64,000 bases of DNA from NCBI RefSeq assembly GCF_000739815.1, contig NZ_BBJJ01000009.1:124001-188000 (forward strand), read 5' to 3'. The stretch is from Paraburkholderia mimosarum LMG 23256 = NBRC 106338 (GTDB taxonomy: Bacteria; Pseudomonadota; Gammaproteobacteria; Burkholderiales; Burkholderiaceae). Shown piece by piece: positions 17,319 through 26,594 of the stretch. A model generated the notes under the pieces. The model had not been told where the DNA came from. It saw only the letters and a program-made list of their open reading frames with translations, and did not search any database. Position 1 is the first letter of the stretch. Each line of letters opens with the position of its first letter. Both the position numbers and the translations under genes were made by a program.

Positions 17319-18998
17319 TCACCAGGTCGGCGCCGCCGCCCGCGGCGGCACGACGCCGTCGGCCGTCATGGCCTCGCAGCGGTCGCGGCCGGCCGCCTTT
17401 GCCATGTAGAGCGCGAGATCGGCGCGGCTCATCAGGCGCTCGGGCTGATCCTGCGAAGCGGCGAGTTCGGTCACGCCGATGCTCACGCTCACCGCCGCTT
17501 CCTGAGGCAGATCAACGCAAACGCGCTTGCCGATCTGCTCGCGCAGCCGGTCGAGCACGGCCAGCCCGCTGGCGAGCGAGGTAGCGGGCAGCACGATGCC
17601 GAATTCCTCGCCGCCCAAGCGGCCGACGGCGTCGTCGGAGCGAAGTTCGGCGCGGCAGGTCTCCACGAAGTGCTGGAGCGCACGGTCGCCCGCCGCGTGG
17701 CCGAAGCGGTCGTTGATCTGCTTGAAGTAGTCCAGATCGGCGATCGCCATGCACAGCGGCTTGCCCGCCGCATAGGCCGCGTCGATCTCGCGGCGCAGCA
17801 GGTCGAGGAAATAGCGCCGCGAGAGCGCGCCGGTCAGTGCGTCGTGGCGCGCCTCCGCGGCGAGCAATGCGTTCGCGTCCTGCAACTGCCCGGCGAGGTC
17901 GCGGCTCGCCCGATGCAGACGCCGCTCGCGCACCCATGACACCGAAATCACCGCCGCCAGCGCCGCCGTGCCCGCGAGCGTGAGGAAGACGAGGAGCCGG
18001 TTGCGGCGGTGGTTCGCGATCAGATCGGGCCACGCGTTGACCGGATCGACGAGATGCGCGGAGAGCCCCGAGTTCAGGCCGCCGCGCTGCTCGTAGAGGG
18101 CAGGTGCGCGCCGGCCGGGCAGGTCGACCATTTGCGCGGCGTCGGCGGCCGCAATCCACGGCGCCTCGTTCTCCGCGGCTCGCGCGGCCGAGCGCAGCGC
18201 GAGCGGCGTAAAGCGCTCGCGCAGATACGTGTTCACGCGGTCCACGGCGTTCATTTCCGCGACGTGCGAGCCCGGCAAGGCGCGTCCTTCGAGCGCGCTG
18301 TCGTGGGCCATGATGATGACGCCGTTGCTGTCCGCGACGAAGGTGCCCGGATGGGTGACCCAGTGGCGCAGCCGCGCGATGCTGACCTTCGCGACCACGG
18401 CGCCGACCAGCAGGCCGTCGTCGTACACGGGCGCCGCGACGAAGATGCCGGGCTCCCCGCTCGCTGCGCCCACGCCATAGGCTTCGGAGAACGCGCCAAG
18501 CAGCGTGTCGTTCAGCCAGGCGCGCGGGCGCATGTCCGCGCCCAGGTAGGAGATTCTTTCGAGGGCGTTGCTGGACGCGATGCAGATGCCGTGGGCGTTG
18601 ACGAGCCAGATTGCATCGAGCCCGGAGAAGCCCTGAGCGTCGTGGAGGAAGCGGTCCACGGAGGCGAGGCCCGGCACCGCTTGCAGTTCCTTGCGCCGTG
18701 CCAGTTCCGTCGAATCGCGCGAAGCGGCATAATTCGCGGCCTCGGTGAGCGCCTGCTGGACGACGCGGGTTTCGGCCATCGTCGCCGGAATGGCGCGCGA
18801 CATGGCGAGATCGCTGGCGATCACTTCGGCCATGTTGTCCACGACCGAGCGCGTGATTTGCCGTTGGGCCGTGAGCGCCGCCACGAACTCCTGGCGCACG
18901 AGGCGGTCGGCGAGCCAGCCCGCCGCCGCCCAGCAGACGAGCGTGACCACCGCGACCCCGAGAGGTCCGGCTGCCTGGCGCAAGAGTCTCCTGTTCAT
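17319..18998 (-). CDS. Membrane diguanylate cyclase with periplasmic dCache-like sensor
   Basis: A 559-residue c-di-GMP synthase. One membrane segment at about 12-30 and a second at about 334-355 flank a periplasmic sensor with dCache-like features (AIWLVNAHGICIASS, GIFVAAPVYDD). The GGDEF domain follows, with the active site GGEEF at about 461-465. The inhibitory I-site RSDD lies five residues before GGEEF, so product feedback inhibition is expected. The start at 18998 has an Arg-rich N terminus before the first membrane segment, as for an inner membrane protein. It stands alone between unrelated genes. The ligand is unknown. Confidence 0.9.
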   Translation of the reverse strand: MNRRLLRQAAGPLGVAVVTLVCWAAAGWLADRLVRQEFVAALTAQRQITRSVVDNMAEVIASDLAMSRAIPATMAETRVVQQALTEAANYAASRDSTELARRKELQAVPGLASVDRFLHDAQGFSGLDAIWLVNAHGICIASSNALERISYLGADMRPRAWLNDTLLGAFSEAYGVGAASGEPGIFVAAPVYDDGLLVGAVVAKVSIARLRHWVTHPGTFVADSNGVIIMAHDSALEGRALPGSHVAEMNAVDRVNTYLRERFTPLALRSAARAAENEAPWIAAADAAQMVDLPGRRAPALYEQRGGLNSGLSAHLVDPVNAWPDLIANHRRNRLLVFLTLAGTAALAAVISVSWVRERRLHRASRDLAGQLQDANALLAAEARHDALTGALSRRYFLDLLRREIDAAYAAGKPLCMAIADLDYFKQINDRFGHAAGDRALQHFVETCRAELRSDDAVGRLGGEEFGIVLPATSLASGLAVLDRLREQIGKRVCVDLPQEAAVSVSIGVTELAASQDQPERLMSRADLALYMAKAAGRDRCEAMTADGVVPPRAAAPTW

Positions 18999-19720
18999 TG
19001 GCTTCTGGTTCGTGAGTGGGCATTGAGGCGTAGGCGGCCGGCGGTCCGCGCATCGGGACGCCGCTTGCGGCGCGAGACGATTTTACCCCTCGAAACGGGC
19101 TGGCGACCTCGCGCTCCAAGCGGCCAGGCGGCGTGGCGAGGCGGCGCGCGAAGGCGCAAAGGCGCGCGCAGGCCGCCGTCATGCGCGCCGCATGCCGTGA
19201 ACGCGGCCATACACGGGCATCTGCGCTGAGGAGCGGGCACGGGCGTGGTCAGGGCGAGCTTCGCGCCGATGCACGGCGTGTGGCGCGCAAGCGACGCCCT
19301 CTGGCGCCGGCGGCCTCGATGAGGCAGGAGCCACCTGTCATCAAGGCGTCATCGTTGCGTCATCACGATGTCGTGCAGCGGCCGCGCGAGCGGTTCCGCA
19401 AGGCGCAGGGAAGACCTGCGAAAGCGTTTCGAAAGTCCATGTCGCCAGGCTTTAGTGCGACGCGGGGCGCGGTTGTGAGTGTCATGAAGGTTGTAGTAGT
19501 GTCGTGCCGTTTCAATCGGGGCAAGCCCGGTCGCCGTGCGGCAGTCGGCGCGGGGCCCGCTTGCGCGGCGTCGTCGCCGTGTCATCAACGCCAACGAGAT
19601 TCTGTGTTCATGCGTCTTGCCTTTTTCGATCCGCGATCCGCGCGGCGCGCGCAACGCCTGTCTGGATGCACCGGCGCCCTGGCGTCCGCTTTTCTGAATC
19701 CCGGCGCGGAGGGCGTCTAA
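18999..19720. other. Long intergenic region upstream of the fused ABC permease
   Basis: About 720 bp with no gene I can support. A 36-residue frame from ATG 19610 ends exactly at the base before the permease start, but has no good ribosome binding site and a composition like its surroundings. The region presumably carries the promoters of the cyclase gene and the ABC transporter. I see no riboswitch fold I recognise. Confidence 0.4.
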
Positions 19721-21484
19721 ATGGAGTTCGGCTTCAACCTGAACCGCACGGCCAACGCCTCGGCGTGGCGCGTGCTGCCCAACCGCTGGGACTTCGTGGC
19801 GTTCCCGCTCATCATCGGCCTGATCGCGATGGCGGCCGTGGGCTTTCACGAGACGCTGGCGCCCATTTCGACGCTCAAGACCGAGGCCATCTCGCTCGAC
19901 CCGGCGAGGCTGCCCGAGTATGCGCTGCGGACCACGCTGCGCATGCTCGCGGCGATGGTCGCCTCGCTCGTGTTCACGCTCGCGTACGGCACGCTCGCCG
20001 CGAAGAGCCGCCGGGCGGGCATGGTGCTCGTGCCGATTCTCGACATCCTGCAGTCGGTGCCGGTGCTCGGCTACATCTCGTTCACGGTCACGTTTTTCCT
20101 CGCGCTCTTTCCCTCGCGCGTGCTCGGCGCCGAGCTTGCCGCGATCTTCGCAATCTGGACGAGCCAGGCCTGGAACATGACGTTTAGCTTCTACCAGTCG
20201 CTGCGCACGGTGCCGCGCGACCTCGATGAAGTTTCGCGCGGCTTCCACCTGACGGGCTGGCAGCGTTTCTGGAAGCTCGAAGTGCCGTTCTCGATGCCGG
20301 GCCTCATCTGGAACATGATGATGTCGATGTCGGGCGGCTGGTTCTTCGTGGTGGCCTCCGAAGCGATCACGGTGGGCAACAACACGATTACGCTGCCCGG
20401 TGTTGGCGCTTATCTGGCACAGGCGATTTCGGACAAGAACCTGCACGCCGTGGGCTGGGTGATTCTCGCGATGACCGTGGTGATCCTCGCCTACGATCAA
20501 TTGCTGTTCCGTCCGCTCGTGGCCTGGGCCGACAAGTTCCGCATGGAGACCACGAGCTCCGGCAACGCGCCGGAATCGTGGCTGCTCGACCTGGTGCGCC
20601 GCACCCATTTGATCAACCAGTTCCTGGTGCCGGTGGGCTGGCTGTTCGCCAAGGCCGCGCGCATTCCGCTGAAGCTGCCGGCGTTTCCGAACGTCTCGCG
20701 CATGGCGCCGCTTGCCGGCGGCCGCAGCGGTTTGCGCGCGCGCATCGGTGACGCCGTGTGGGCCGTGCTCGTGATCGCGCTGACCGTGTTCGTGGTGTGG
20801 CGAGTGGTGGCCTACGTGCGCACCGGCGTCACGCTCGACGAAGTCTGGCACGTGCTCGCGCTCGGCCTCATCACCCTGTTGCGCGTGGCGCTGTTGATCG
20901 CGGTCGCCTCGGTGATCTGGGTGCCGCTCGGCGTGCTGATCGGCCTGCGCCCGGCGCTGGCCGAGAAGATCCAGCCGCTCGCGCAATTTCTGGCCGCGTT
21001 TCCCGCCAACCTGCTGTTTCCGGTGTTCGTGATCGTGATCGTGCGCTTTCATCTGAACCCGGACATCTGGCTCTCGCCGCTGATCGTGCTCGGCACGCAG
21101 TGGTATATCCTGTTCAACGTGATCGCAGGGGCCACCGCCTATCCGAACGACTACAAGGAAGCGGCGAAGAATTTCCGCATCCGCGGATGGCAATGGTGGA
21201 AGCAGGCGATGCTGCCGGGCATTTTCCCGTACTACATCACGGGCGCCATCACGGCCTCGGGCGGCGCGTGGAATGCGAGCATCGTCTCCGAGTTCGTGCA
21301 GTGGGGTGACACCAGGGTCGTCGCGCATGGCCTCGGCGCGTACATCGCACAGACGACCGCAGCCGGCGACTATCCGAAGATCATTCTCGGCATTGCCGTG
21401 ATGTCGCTGTTCGTCACACTGTTCAATCGCCTGATCTGGCGCCCGATGTACACGTACGCCGAGTCCCGTTTGCGGCTCGACTGA
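19721..21484 (+). CDS. ABC transporter, double-length permease (NitT/TauT-type)
   Basis: A 587-residue inner membrane protein made of two fused binding-protein-dependent transport permease domains, roughly 70-270 and 370-580. Each half has its own EAA-type loop, for example DLDEVSRGFHLTGWQRFWKL in the first and DYKEAAKNFRIRGWQWWKQ in the second. Thus one chain could supply both channel halves. GGAGG at 7 bp supports the ATG. The gene is followed after 29 bp by its ATPase, and no periplasmic binding protein is encoded nearby. The substrate is unknown; nitrate, sulfonate or taurine labels rest on family similarity only. Confidence 0.88.
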   Translation: MEFGFNLNRTANASAWRVLPNRWDFVAFPLIIGLIAMAAVGFHETLAPISTLKTEAISLDPARLPEYALRTTLRMLAAMVASLVFTLAYGTLAAKSRRAGMVLVPILDILQSVPVLGYISFTVTFFLALFPSRVLGAELAAIFAIWTSQAWNMTFSFYQSLRTVPRDLDEVSRGFHLTGWQRFWKLEVPFSMPGLIWNMMMSMSGGWFFVVASEAITVGNNTITLPGVGAYLAQAISDKNLHAVGWVILAMTVVILAYDQLLFRPLVAWADKFRMETTSSGNAPESWLLDLVRRTHLINQFLVPVGWLFAKAARIPLKLPAFPNVSRMAPLAGGRSGLRARIGDAVWAVLVIALTVFVVWRVVAYVRTGVTLDEVWHVLALGLITLLRVALLIAVASVIWVPLGVLIGLRPALAEKIQPLAQFLAAFPANLLFPVFVIVIVRFHLNPDIWLSPLIVLGTQWYILFNVIAGATAYPNDYKEAAKNFRIRGWQWWKQAMLPGIFPYYITGAITASGGAWNASIVSEFVQWGDTRVVAHGLGAYIAQTTAAGDYPKIILGIAVMSLFVTLFNRLIWRPMYTYAESRLRLD

Positions 21485-21513
21485 CCGAACAACGAAAGAT
21501 CGAAGGTAACGCG

Positions 21514-22863
21514 ATGCAAAACCCAAAGACGCTGAGCGCCGCCCACGGCGATGTGCTGACGGCTCCAAACCCGCCGCGCCTCGGCGAGGAAATCCTCAAC
21601 GTGAAGGACGTGTGCCGGGGCTTCAACAAGACCCAGGGCGAACTGCTCGTGCTCGACGACGCCAACCTCTCGCTGCGCGAGGGCGAAATCGTCGGGCTGC
21701 TGGGCCGTTCCGGCTCGGGTAAGTCCACGCTGCTGCGCATCATCGCAGGCCTGATCTCGCCGACCTCCGGCGACGTCACCTGGCGCGGCAAGCCGCTCGA
21801 AGGACCGGCCGAGGGCGTGGCGATGGTGTTCCAGACGTTCGCGCTGTTCCCGTGGCTCACCGTGCTGCAGAACGTGGAAGCGGGTCTCGAAGCGCAGGGC
21901 GTGGGCGCGCGCGAGCGGCGCGAACGCGCGCTGGCGGCCATCGACCTGATCGGTCTGGACGGCTTCGAAAACGCCTACCCGCGCGAGCTTTCGGGCGGCA
22001 TGCGTCAGCGCGTGGGCTTTGCGCGCGCGCTCGTGGTCGACCCGATGCTGATGCTCATGGACGAGCCGTTCTCGGCGCTGGACGTGCTGACCGCCGAAAC
22101 GCTGCGTACCGATTTGCTGGACCTCTGGACGCAAGGCCGTCTGCCGATCAAGTCGGTGCTGATCGTCACGCACAACATCGAGGAAGCGGTGTTCATGTGC
22201 GACCGCATTCTCGTCTTGTCGTCGAATCCGGGGCGCGTGGTCGCCGAGATCAAGGTGCCGTTCAAGCATCCGCGCAACCGTCTCGACCCGGTGTTCCGCA
22301 AGCTCGTGGACGACATCTACGCGAAGATGACCGCGCGCCAGACCGGTGAGACCCAGAAGAAGGGGCTCGAGCTCGGCAGCTGGCTGCCGCGCGTGTCGAC
22401 CAACCTGATGGCCGGTCTGATCGAGACGCTGGCGGCCGCGCCGTATCACGGCCGCGCCGACATGCCGGAAATCGCGCGCTCGCTGCATCTGGAGGTGGAC
22501 GACCTGTTCCCGATCGCCGAAGTGCTGCAGAACCTCGGTTTTGCCGACGTGCGCGAAGGCGACGTGCTGCTCACGCCGCCCGCTCGCGTGTTCGCGGAAT
22601 TCGGCACGCAGGAGCGCAAGATGATGTTCGCCGAGCATCTGCTGCGCCACGTGCCGCTTGCGGCGCGGATCAAGAAGGTGCTCAACGAGCGTCCGGGCCA
22701 CCGCGCGCCGCGCGTGCGCTTCGAGCAGGAGCTGGAGGACTTTCTCTCCGACGGCGCCGCCGAAGAAACGCTCGACACCGTGATCGACTGGGGCCGTTAT
22801 GGCGAGATCTTCTCCTACAACGACCAGTCTGAAATCTTCAGTCTCGAAGACGTGGAGTCCTGA
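21514..22863 (+). CDS. ABC transporter ATPase with C-terminal AAA-associated domain (PF09821)
   Basis: A 449-residue protein. The first 270 residues or so form a NitT/TauT-type ATPase, with GRSGSGKST, a signature LSGGMRQR and Walker B LMLMDEPFSALD. The last 150 residues are an additional domain of the type called C-terminal AAA-associated. It reads through EIARSLHLEVDDLFPIAEVL and ends with acidic residues. It may regulate the ATPase. GAAGG at 8 bp supports the start. It forms one operon with the fused permease upstream and ends at a strong terminator. Confidence 0.9.
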   Translation: MQNPKTLSAAHGDVLTAPNPPRLGEEILNVKDVCRGFNKTQGELLVLDDANLSLREGEIVGLLGRSGSGKSTLLRIIAGLISPTSGDVTWRGKPLEGPAEGVAMVFQTFALFPWLTVLQNVEAGLEAQGVGARERRERALAAIDLIGLDGFENAYPRELSGGMRQRVGFARALVVDPMLMLMDEPFSALDVLTAETLRTDLLDLWTQGRLPIKSVLIVTHNIEEAVFMCDRILVLSSNPGRVVAEIKVPFKHPRNRLDPVFRKLVDDIYAKMTARQTGETQKKGLELGSWLPRVSTNLMAGLIETLAAAPYHGRADMPEIARSLHLEVDDLFPIAEVLQNLGFADVREGDVLLTPPARVFAEFGTQERKMMFAEHLLRHVPLAARIKKVLNERPGHRAPRVRFEQELEDFLSDGAAEETLDTVIDWGRYGEIFSYNDQSEIFSLEDVES

Positions 22864-22895
22864 ACATTGCGCATCTTGCCGCGCGAGCAACATTG

Positions 22896-22923
22896 AAAAA
22901 CGGTCGCCGAGGCGACCGTTTTT
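22896..22923. terminator. Bidirectional terminator between ABC transporter and lipoprotein genes
   Basis: The inverted repeat CGGTCGCC GA GGCGACCG has an A run on its left and a T run on its right, so it can stop transcription from both sides, as expected between converging genes. Confidence 0.85.
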
Positions 22924-22939
22924 CGTTTGCTTGTCTGCG

Positions 22940-23506
22940 CTACTGCAGCGTGCCCCAGCGCTCCACCGCGGGCTCGGCCGTGGCCCATTTCCAGCCCGAC
23001 TGGTCCTGGCACGCCGTGGCGGTGTACCACTGCTCGGGCGCGTTGCCCGAATCGCCGTCCTGCACCGAGAACGCGAACTCCTTGCAGAGCGTGAGCGCGT
23101 TCGCGAACGCGCGCGTCACGCGCACCTGACCGTGACCGTTCTCCACGGGCAACTGATGTTTGACGCGCCAGATATCCATGCCTCCCACAGGCAGGCGGCC
23201 GACCGTCTCGGCGATCCGTTCCTGCTGATCTGCGTGCATTCCCTTCATGTAGCGGCCGACGGCTGCGTCGGTGGCGGCCTGCACCGCAATGCCCACGCCG
23301 ATGCCCACGGCGGGATTCGCCGTGACGATGCCGGTGGCCGCCGCTGCCGCTGCGCCGCTCGCGGCGCCGATCGACGAACAGCCGCTCGCGCCGAGCGCGA
23401 CACCCGCGCAAAGCGCGGCGAGGACGATGAGCTTGGCAGGGCGCGGCGGCGACGGATTCCTCGCTGCGCGCCGTGCACGCTTCGCGCACGCGTCGATGCG
23501 GGTCAT
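22940..23506 (-). CDS. Putative lipoprotein, second of a tandem paralogous pair
   Basis: A 188-residue protein with a basic N terminus, a hydrophobic segment and a lipobox-like GASGC, so it is probably a lipoprotein with a Gly/Ala-rich stretch (AVGIGVGIAVQA) after the anchor. The C-terminal part, from about residue 100, contains one Cys and ends in KWATAEPAVERWGTLQ. The upstream gene ends in almost the same residues, so the two are paralogues. Its ATG overlaps the upstream stop by 4 bp (ATGA), which indicates translational coupling. I do not recognise the family. Confidence 0.72.
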   Translation of the reverse strand: MTRIDACAKRARRAARNPSPPRPAKLIVLAALCAGVALGASGCSSIGAASGAAAAAATGIVTANPAVGIGVGIAVQAATDAAVGRYMKGMHADQQERIAETVGRLPVGGMDIWRVKHQLPVENGHGQVRVTRAFANALTLCKEFAFSVQDGDSGNAPEQWYTATACQDQSGWKWATAEPAVERWGTLQ

Positions 23507-24135
23507 TGCAGCGCGCCCCAGCGGTCGGTGGCGGGTTCGGCGGACGCCCATTTCCACTTGTCGCCATCGCGGCACACGGAGGCGACGAAGAAGGCGCTCG
23601 AAGCGGGCCTGTCTTTCGTGGCCTCGTGATCGACGGAGAACACGATCTCCTTGCAGTCGAGCGCGCCGCTGCTGATCGTGCGGCTCACCGTGACGCGGCC
23701 GTGCTCGTCGTCCTCGATCGGGAACGAGTGCGTAATCGACCATGGCGCGACCGCGCCGACTTCGAGCGGGCCTGCCGCCCTCGCAATGCTGTTCTGGGTG
23801 TTGCGATGGACGACGCGCTCGGAGTACTGGACGCCGGCCCGCGCGGCGGCGACGGCGCCAAGGCCGATGCCGGTCGCCACGGCGGCGTTGTTCGTCACCT
23901 TCGATGCAACCGCCGCGCCGGCGATGCCGGCACCCGTTTGCGCGGTTTCGGAGTAGAGAGACGTGCATGCCGAGCACGCGAGACTCGCCGCGGCGGCAAG
24001 CAGCGTGAGCGACAGGGTCCGTCGCCGGCGCGGGGGAGCCGCGGAGCTTTGCTGCGGCCGCGCACCGGCAACCACTTCGTCGACCGCTCCCATCACCGAT
24101 GGCGCGATCCGCGCCCGAGCACTCCGTTCTTGCAT
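23503..24135 (-). CDS. Putative lipoprotein, first of a tandem paralogous pair
   Basis: A 210-residue protein with an unusually long 45-residue basic N terminus before a hydrophobic segment that ends in SLACSACTS, a lipobox-like site. A Gly/Ala-rich stretch follows, then a soluble domain with Cys residues (LDCKEIVFS and SVCRDG) and the ending KWASAEPATDRWGALQ, shared with the next gene. The start at 24135 has AGGGA about 7 bp upstream; a shorter start at the later Met (MGAVDEVV) would leave a normal signal peptide and is a real alternative. Function is unknown. Confidence 0.7.
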   Translation of the reverse strand: MQERSARARIAPSVMGAVDEVVAGARPQQSSAAPPRRRRTLSLTLLAAAASLACSACTSLYSETAQTGAGIAGAAVASKVTNNAAVATGIGLGAVAAARAGVQYSERVVHRNTQNSIARAAGPLEVGAVAPWSITHSFPIEDDEHGRVTVSRTISSGALDCKEIVFSVDHEATKDRPASSAFFVASVCRDGDKWKWASAEPATDRWGALQ

Positions 24136-24385
24136 GATGATTCCCTGCCGCTCGCCGGTCGACACCGTTCGAGCGGACGTCCAGCACCTTTTATGCCTGT
24201 TTGAGTGCTGCGGATTGTGCAGCATAGGATTGCTAACGGGGATAGGGGAAGTGCAAGGAATTGCAAAAGTGCGTGCGCGGTAGCCCAATCTTTGATTGGC
24301 GCCACCGCGTAGTGCTTTTGTTGCCGACGAACGCCGACGAACCGATCGCGCCGCGCAAGCCGCCGGCGCACAGGCATGGGAGGGG

Positions 24386-25474
<1,089 letters not shown>

Positions 25475-25958
25475 AGGGGTTGTCGTCCTGCAAAGGTAGT
25501 GCGGGCGTTCGCCTGCGCGCGCTGACGCGGCCGCGCATCGCTGCGCGAATTGGCGAACGACCCTGGGATCCGGGGCTGGCCGTCCAGGACAGATGCGAAG
25601 CTTGCCGATCCGACGGCCTCGGGATGGCATCTCGTAAGCATTTAACCACTGCCGTGCAGGACTGGGCAATGGACATGCACACGGCGCGCCGGCCGAAGGC
25701 GCGCCGTGCAGTGGCTTTCCCAGCGGCTCAACGTCGTTTTCAACGGGTCCTGGCGCCGATTTATCCGCTGTTTTGTCCGAGCCGGCAGAGGGGGTGGCAC
25801 GAGCGCGAGCGTGCGTGGCACGCATCCTGCTGCGGAACTCGCAGAGGTTCGCGCCGTCTTCGTTGACAGGGCGGCGCATCGGCTACGCTTCGGGCGATGG
25901 GATTCTGTTCAATACGCGTCTTCCGTCTTTGACGAGGCGTACCTGGGGAGAGAGCGAA
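25475..25958. other. Intergenic region between a sigma-54 activator and a small membrane protein
   Basis: No gene is supported. The divergent region should hold the promoter of the activator on the minus strand and contains a candidate sigma-54 promoter on the plus strand at 25816-25831. Confidence 0.45.
25816..25831 (+). promoter_or_regulatory. Candidate sigma-54 promoter for the small membrane protein gene
   Basis: TGGCACG CATC CTGCT matches the consensus TGGCACG-N4-TTGCW with one mismatch. The invariant GG and GC are 12 bp apart. A start site near 25842 would leave a leader of about 117 bases before the ATG at 25959. Confidence 0.5.
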
Positions 25959-26288
25959 ATGTCGAAGAACCGCAGCGGGTTCGTAGGAACCTTGATGACC
26001 GTGGGCGCGCTGGGTGCCATGGCGGGCATGCTGGCCTGGCGCTTCTCGCAACGCCACCGCACGCAACGGCAATCGTTTTATCGCGACTTGAGCCGCTGGG
26101 AAGGCGAGGGGGGCTCGCTCGCCGATACGACGGATAGCGACCTGGATCCCGAAACGACCATGGCCACCGGCGCGGCAGGCGCGCAGAAAAGCGGCATGAA
26201 GGGAGGGCTGGCAGGCGGCGCAAGCAGCGATGCGAGCAGCAGTGGCAACGGTGCGGCCGGTTTGCCGTGGCCGTTTCCGCATAGTTAG
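25959..26288 (+). CDS. Small single-pass membrane protein of unknown function
   Basis: A 109-residue protein with a clear membrane helix at about 8-28 (FVGTLMTVGALGAMAGMLAWRF) followed by a basic stretch and a long Gly/Ser/Ala-rich tail of low complexity. Such tails are disordered. GGGGAGAG just before the ATG is a strong ribosome binding site. The gene lies between two sigma-54 activators and behind a candidate sigma-54 promoter, which suggests it is a regulated target. I recognise no family. Confidence 0.65.
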   Translation: MSKNRSGFVGTLMTVGALGAMAGMLAWRFSQRHRTQRQSFYRDLSRWEGEGGSLADTTDSDLDPETTMATGAAGAQKSGMKGGLAGGASSDASSSGNGAAGLPWPFPHS

Positions 26289-26594
26289 GGGGCCAGGACC
26301 GCGGCGCGAGAGCGGTGTCCGCGCCCCTTTCGAATATGTCTATAATGGTCAGGTCAACAACAATCGAGGTTCGGGCTGCCAGCGGCTAGCGGTATTGTTG
26401 CTCCCATGTAGCAAAACCGCGCGTACTTACGTTCTTGCCGGCTTGGGCGTGCGTCCGACCGTTTCGTATTCCATTGCAGCGCACTTTTCTGCGCCGCGAC
26501 TTCCGCGGCGCCGGGCAGCCCTGTCCGGCGCGCTTGCGAAGGGCGCGGCGCTCGCGCTCTGGAACCATTCACCTATCAAGGCTGACGAGACGCG
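26289..26594. other. Leader region of the NtrC-type regulator gene
   Basis: About 300 bp without a gene. A perfect TATAAT occurs at 26341-26346 on the plus strand without a good -35 box. If used, the leader of the regulator mRNA would be about 240 bases long. No terminator is visible for the upstream small gene. Confidence 0.4.

Noticed and set aside
19610..19720. A 36-residue frame ending at the permease start (stop TAA directly before ATG)
   Set aside because: It has no good ribosome binding site and no codon bias distinct from the noncoding surroundings. It could be a leader peptide, but support is too weak to call.
19349..21568. A 739-residue open frame opposite the fused permease gene
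   Set aside because: It is the antisense shadow of a well-supported membrane protein, with many His, Arg and Gln residues.
23507..24187. N-terminal extension of the second lipoprotein through the first lipoprotein gene
   Set aside because: The frame is open, but the upstream part is Arg-rich and antisense to nothing meaningful, while an ATGA-coupled start with a hydrophobic signal is present.
24136..24385. Sigma-54 promoter for the lipoprotein pair
   Set aside because: I searched the minus strand by eye for GG-N10-GC with TTGC. No acceptable site was found before the start at 24135.
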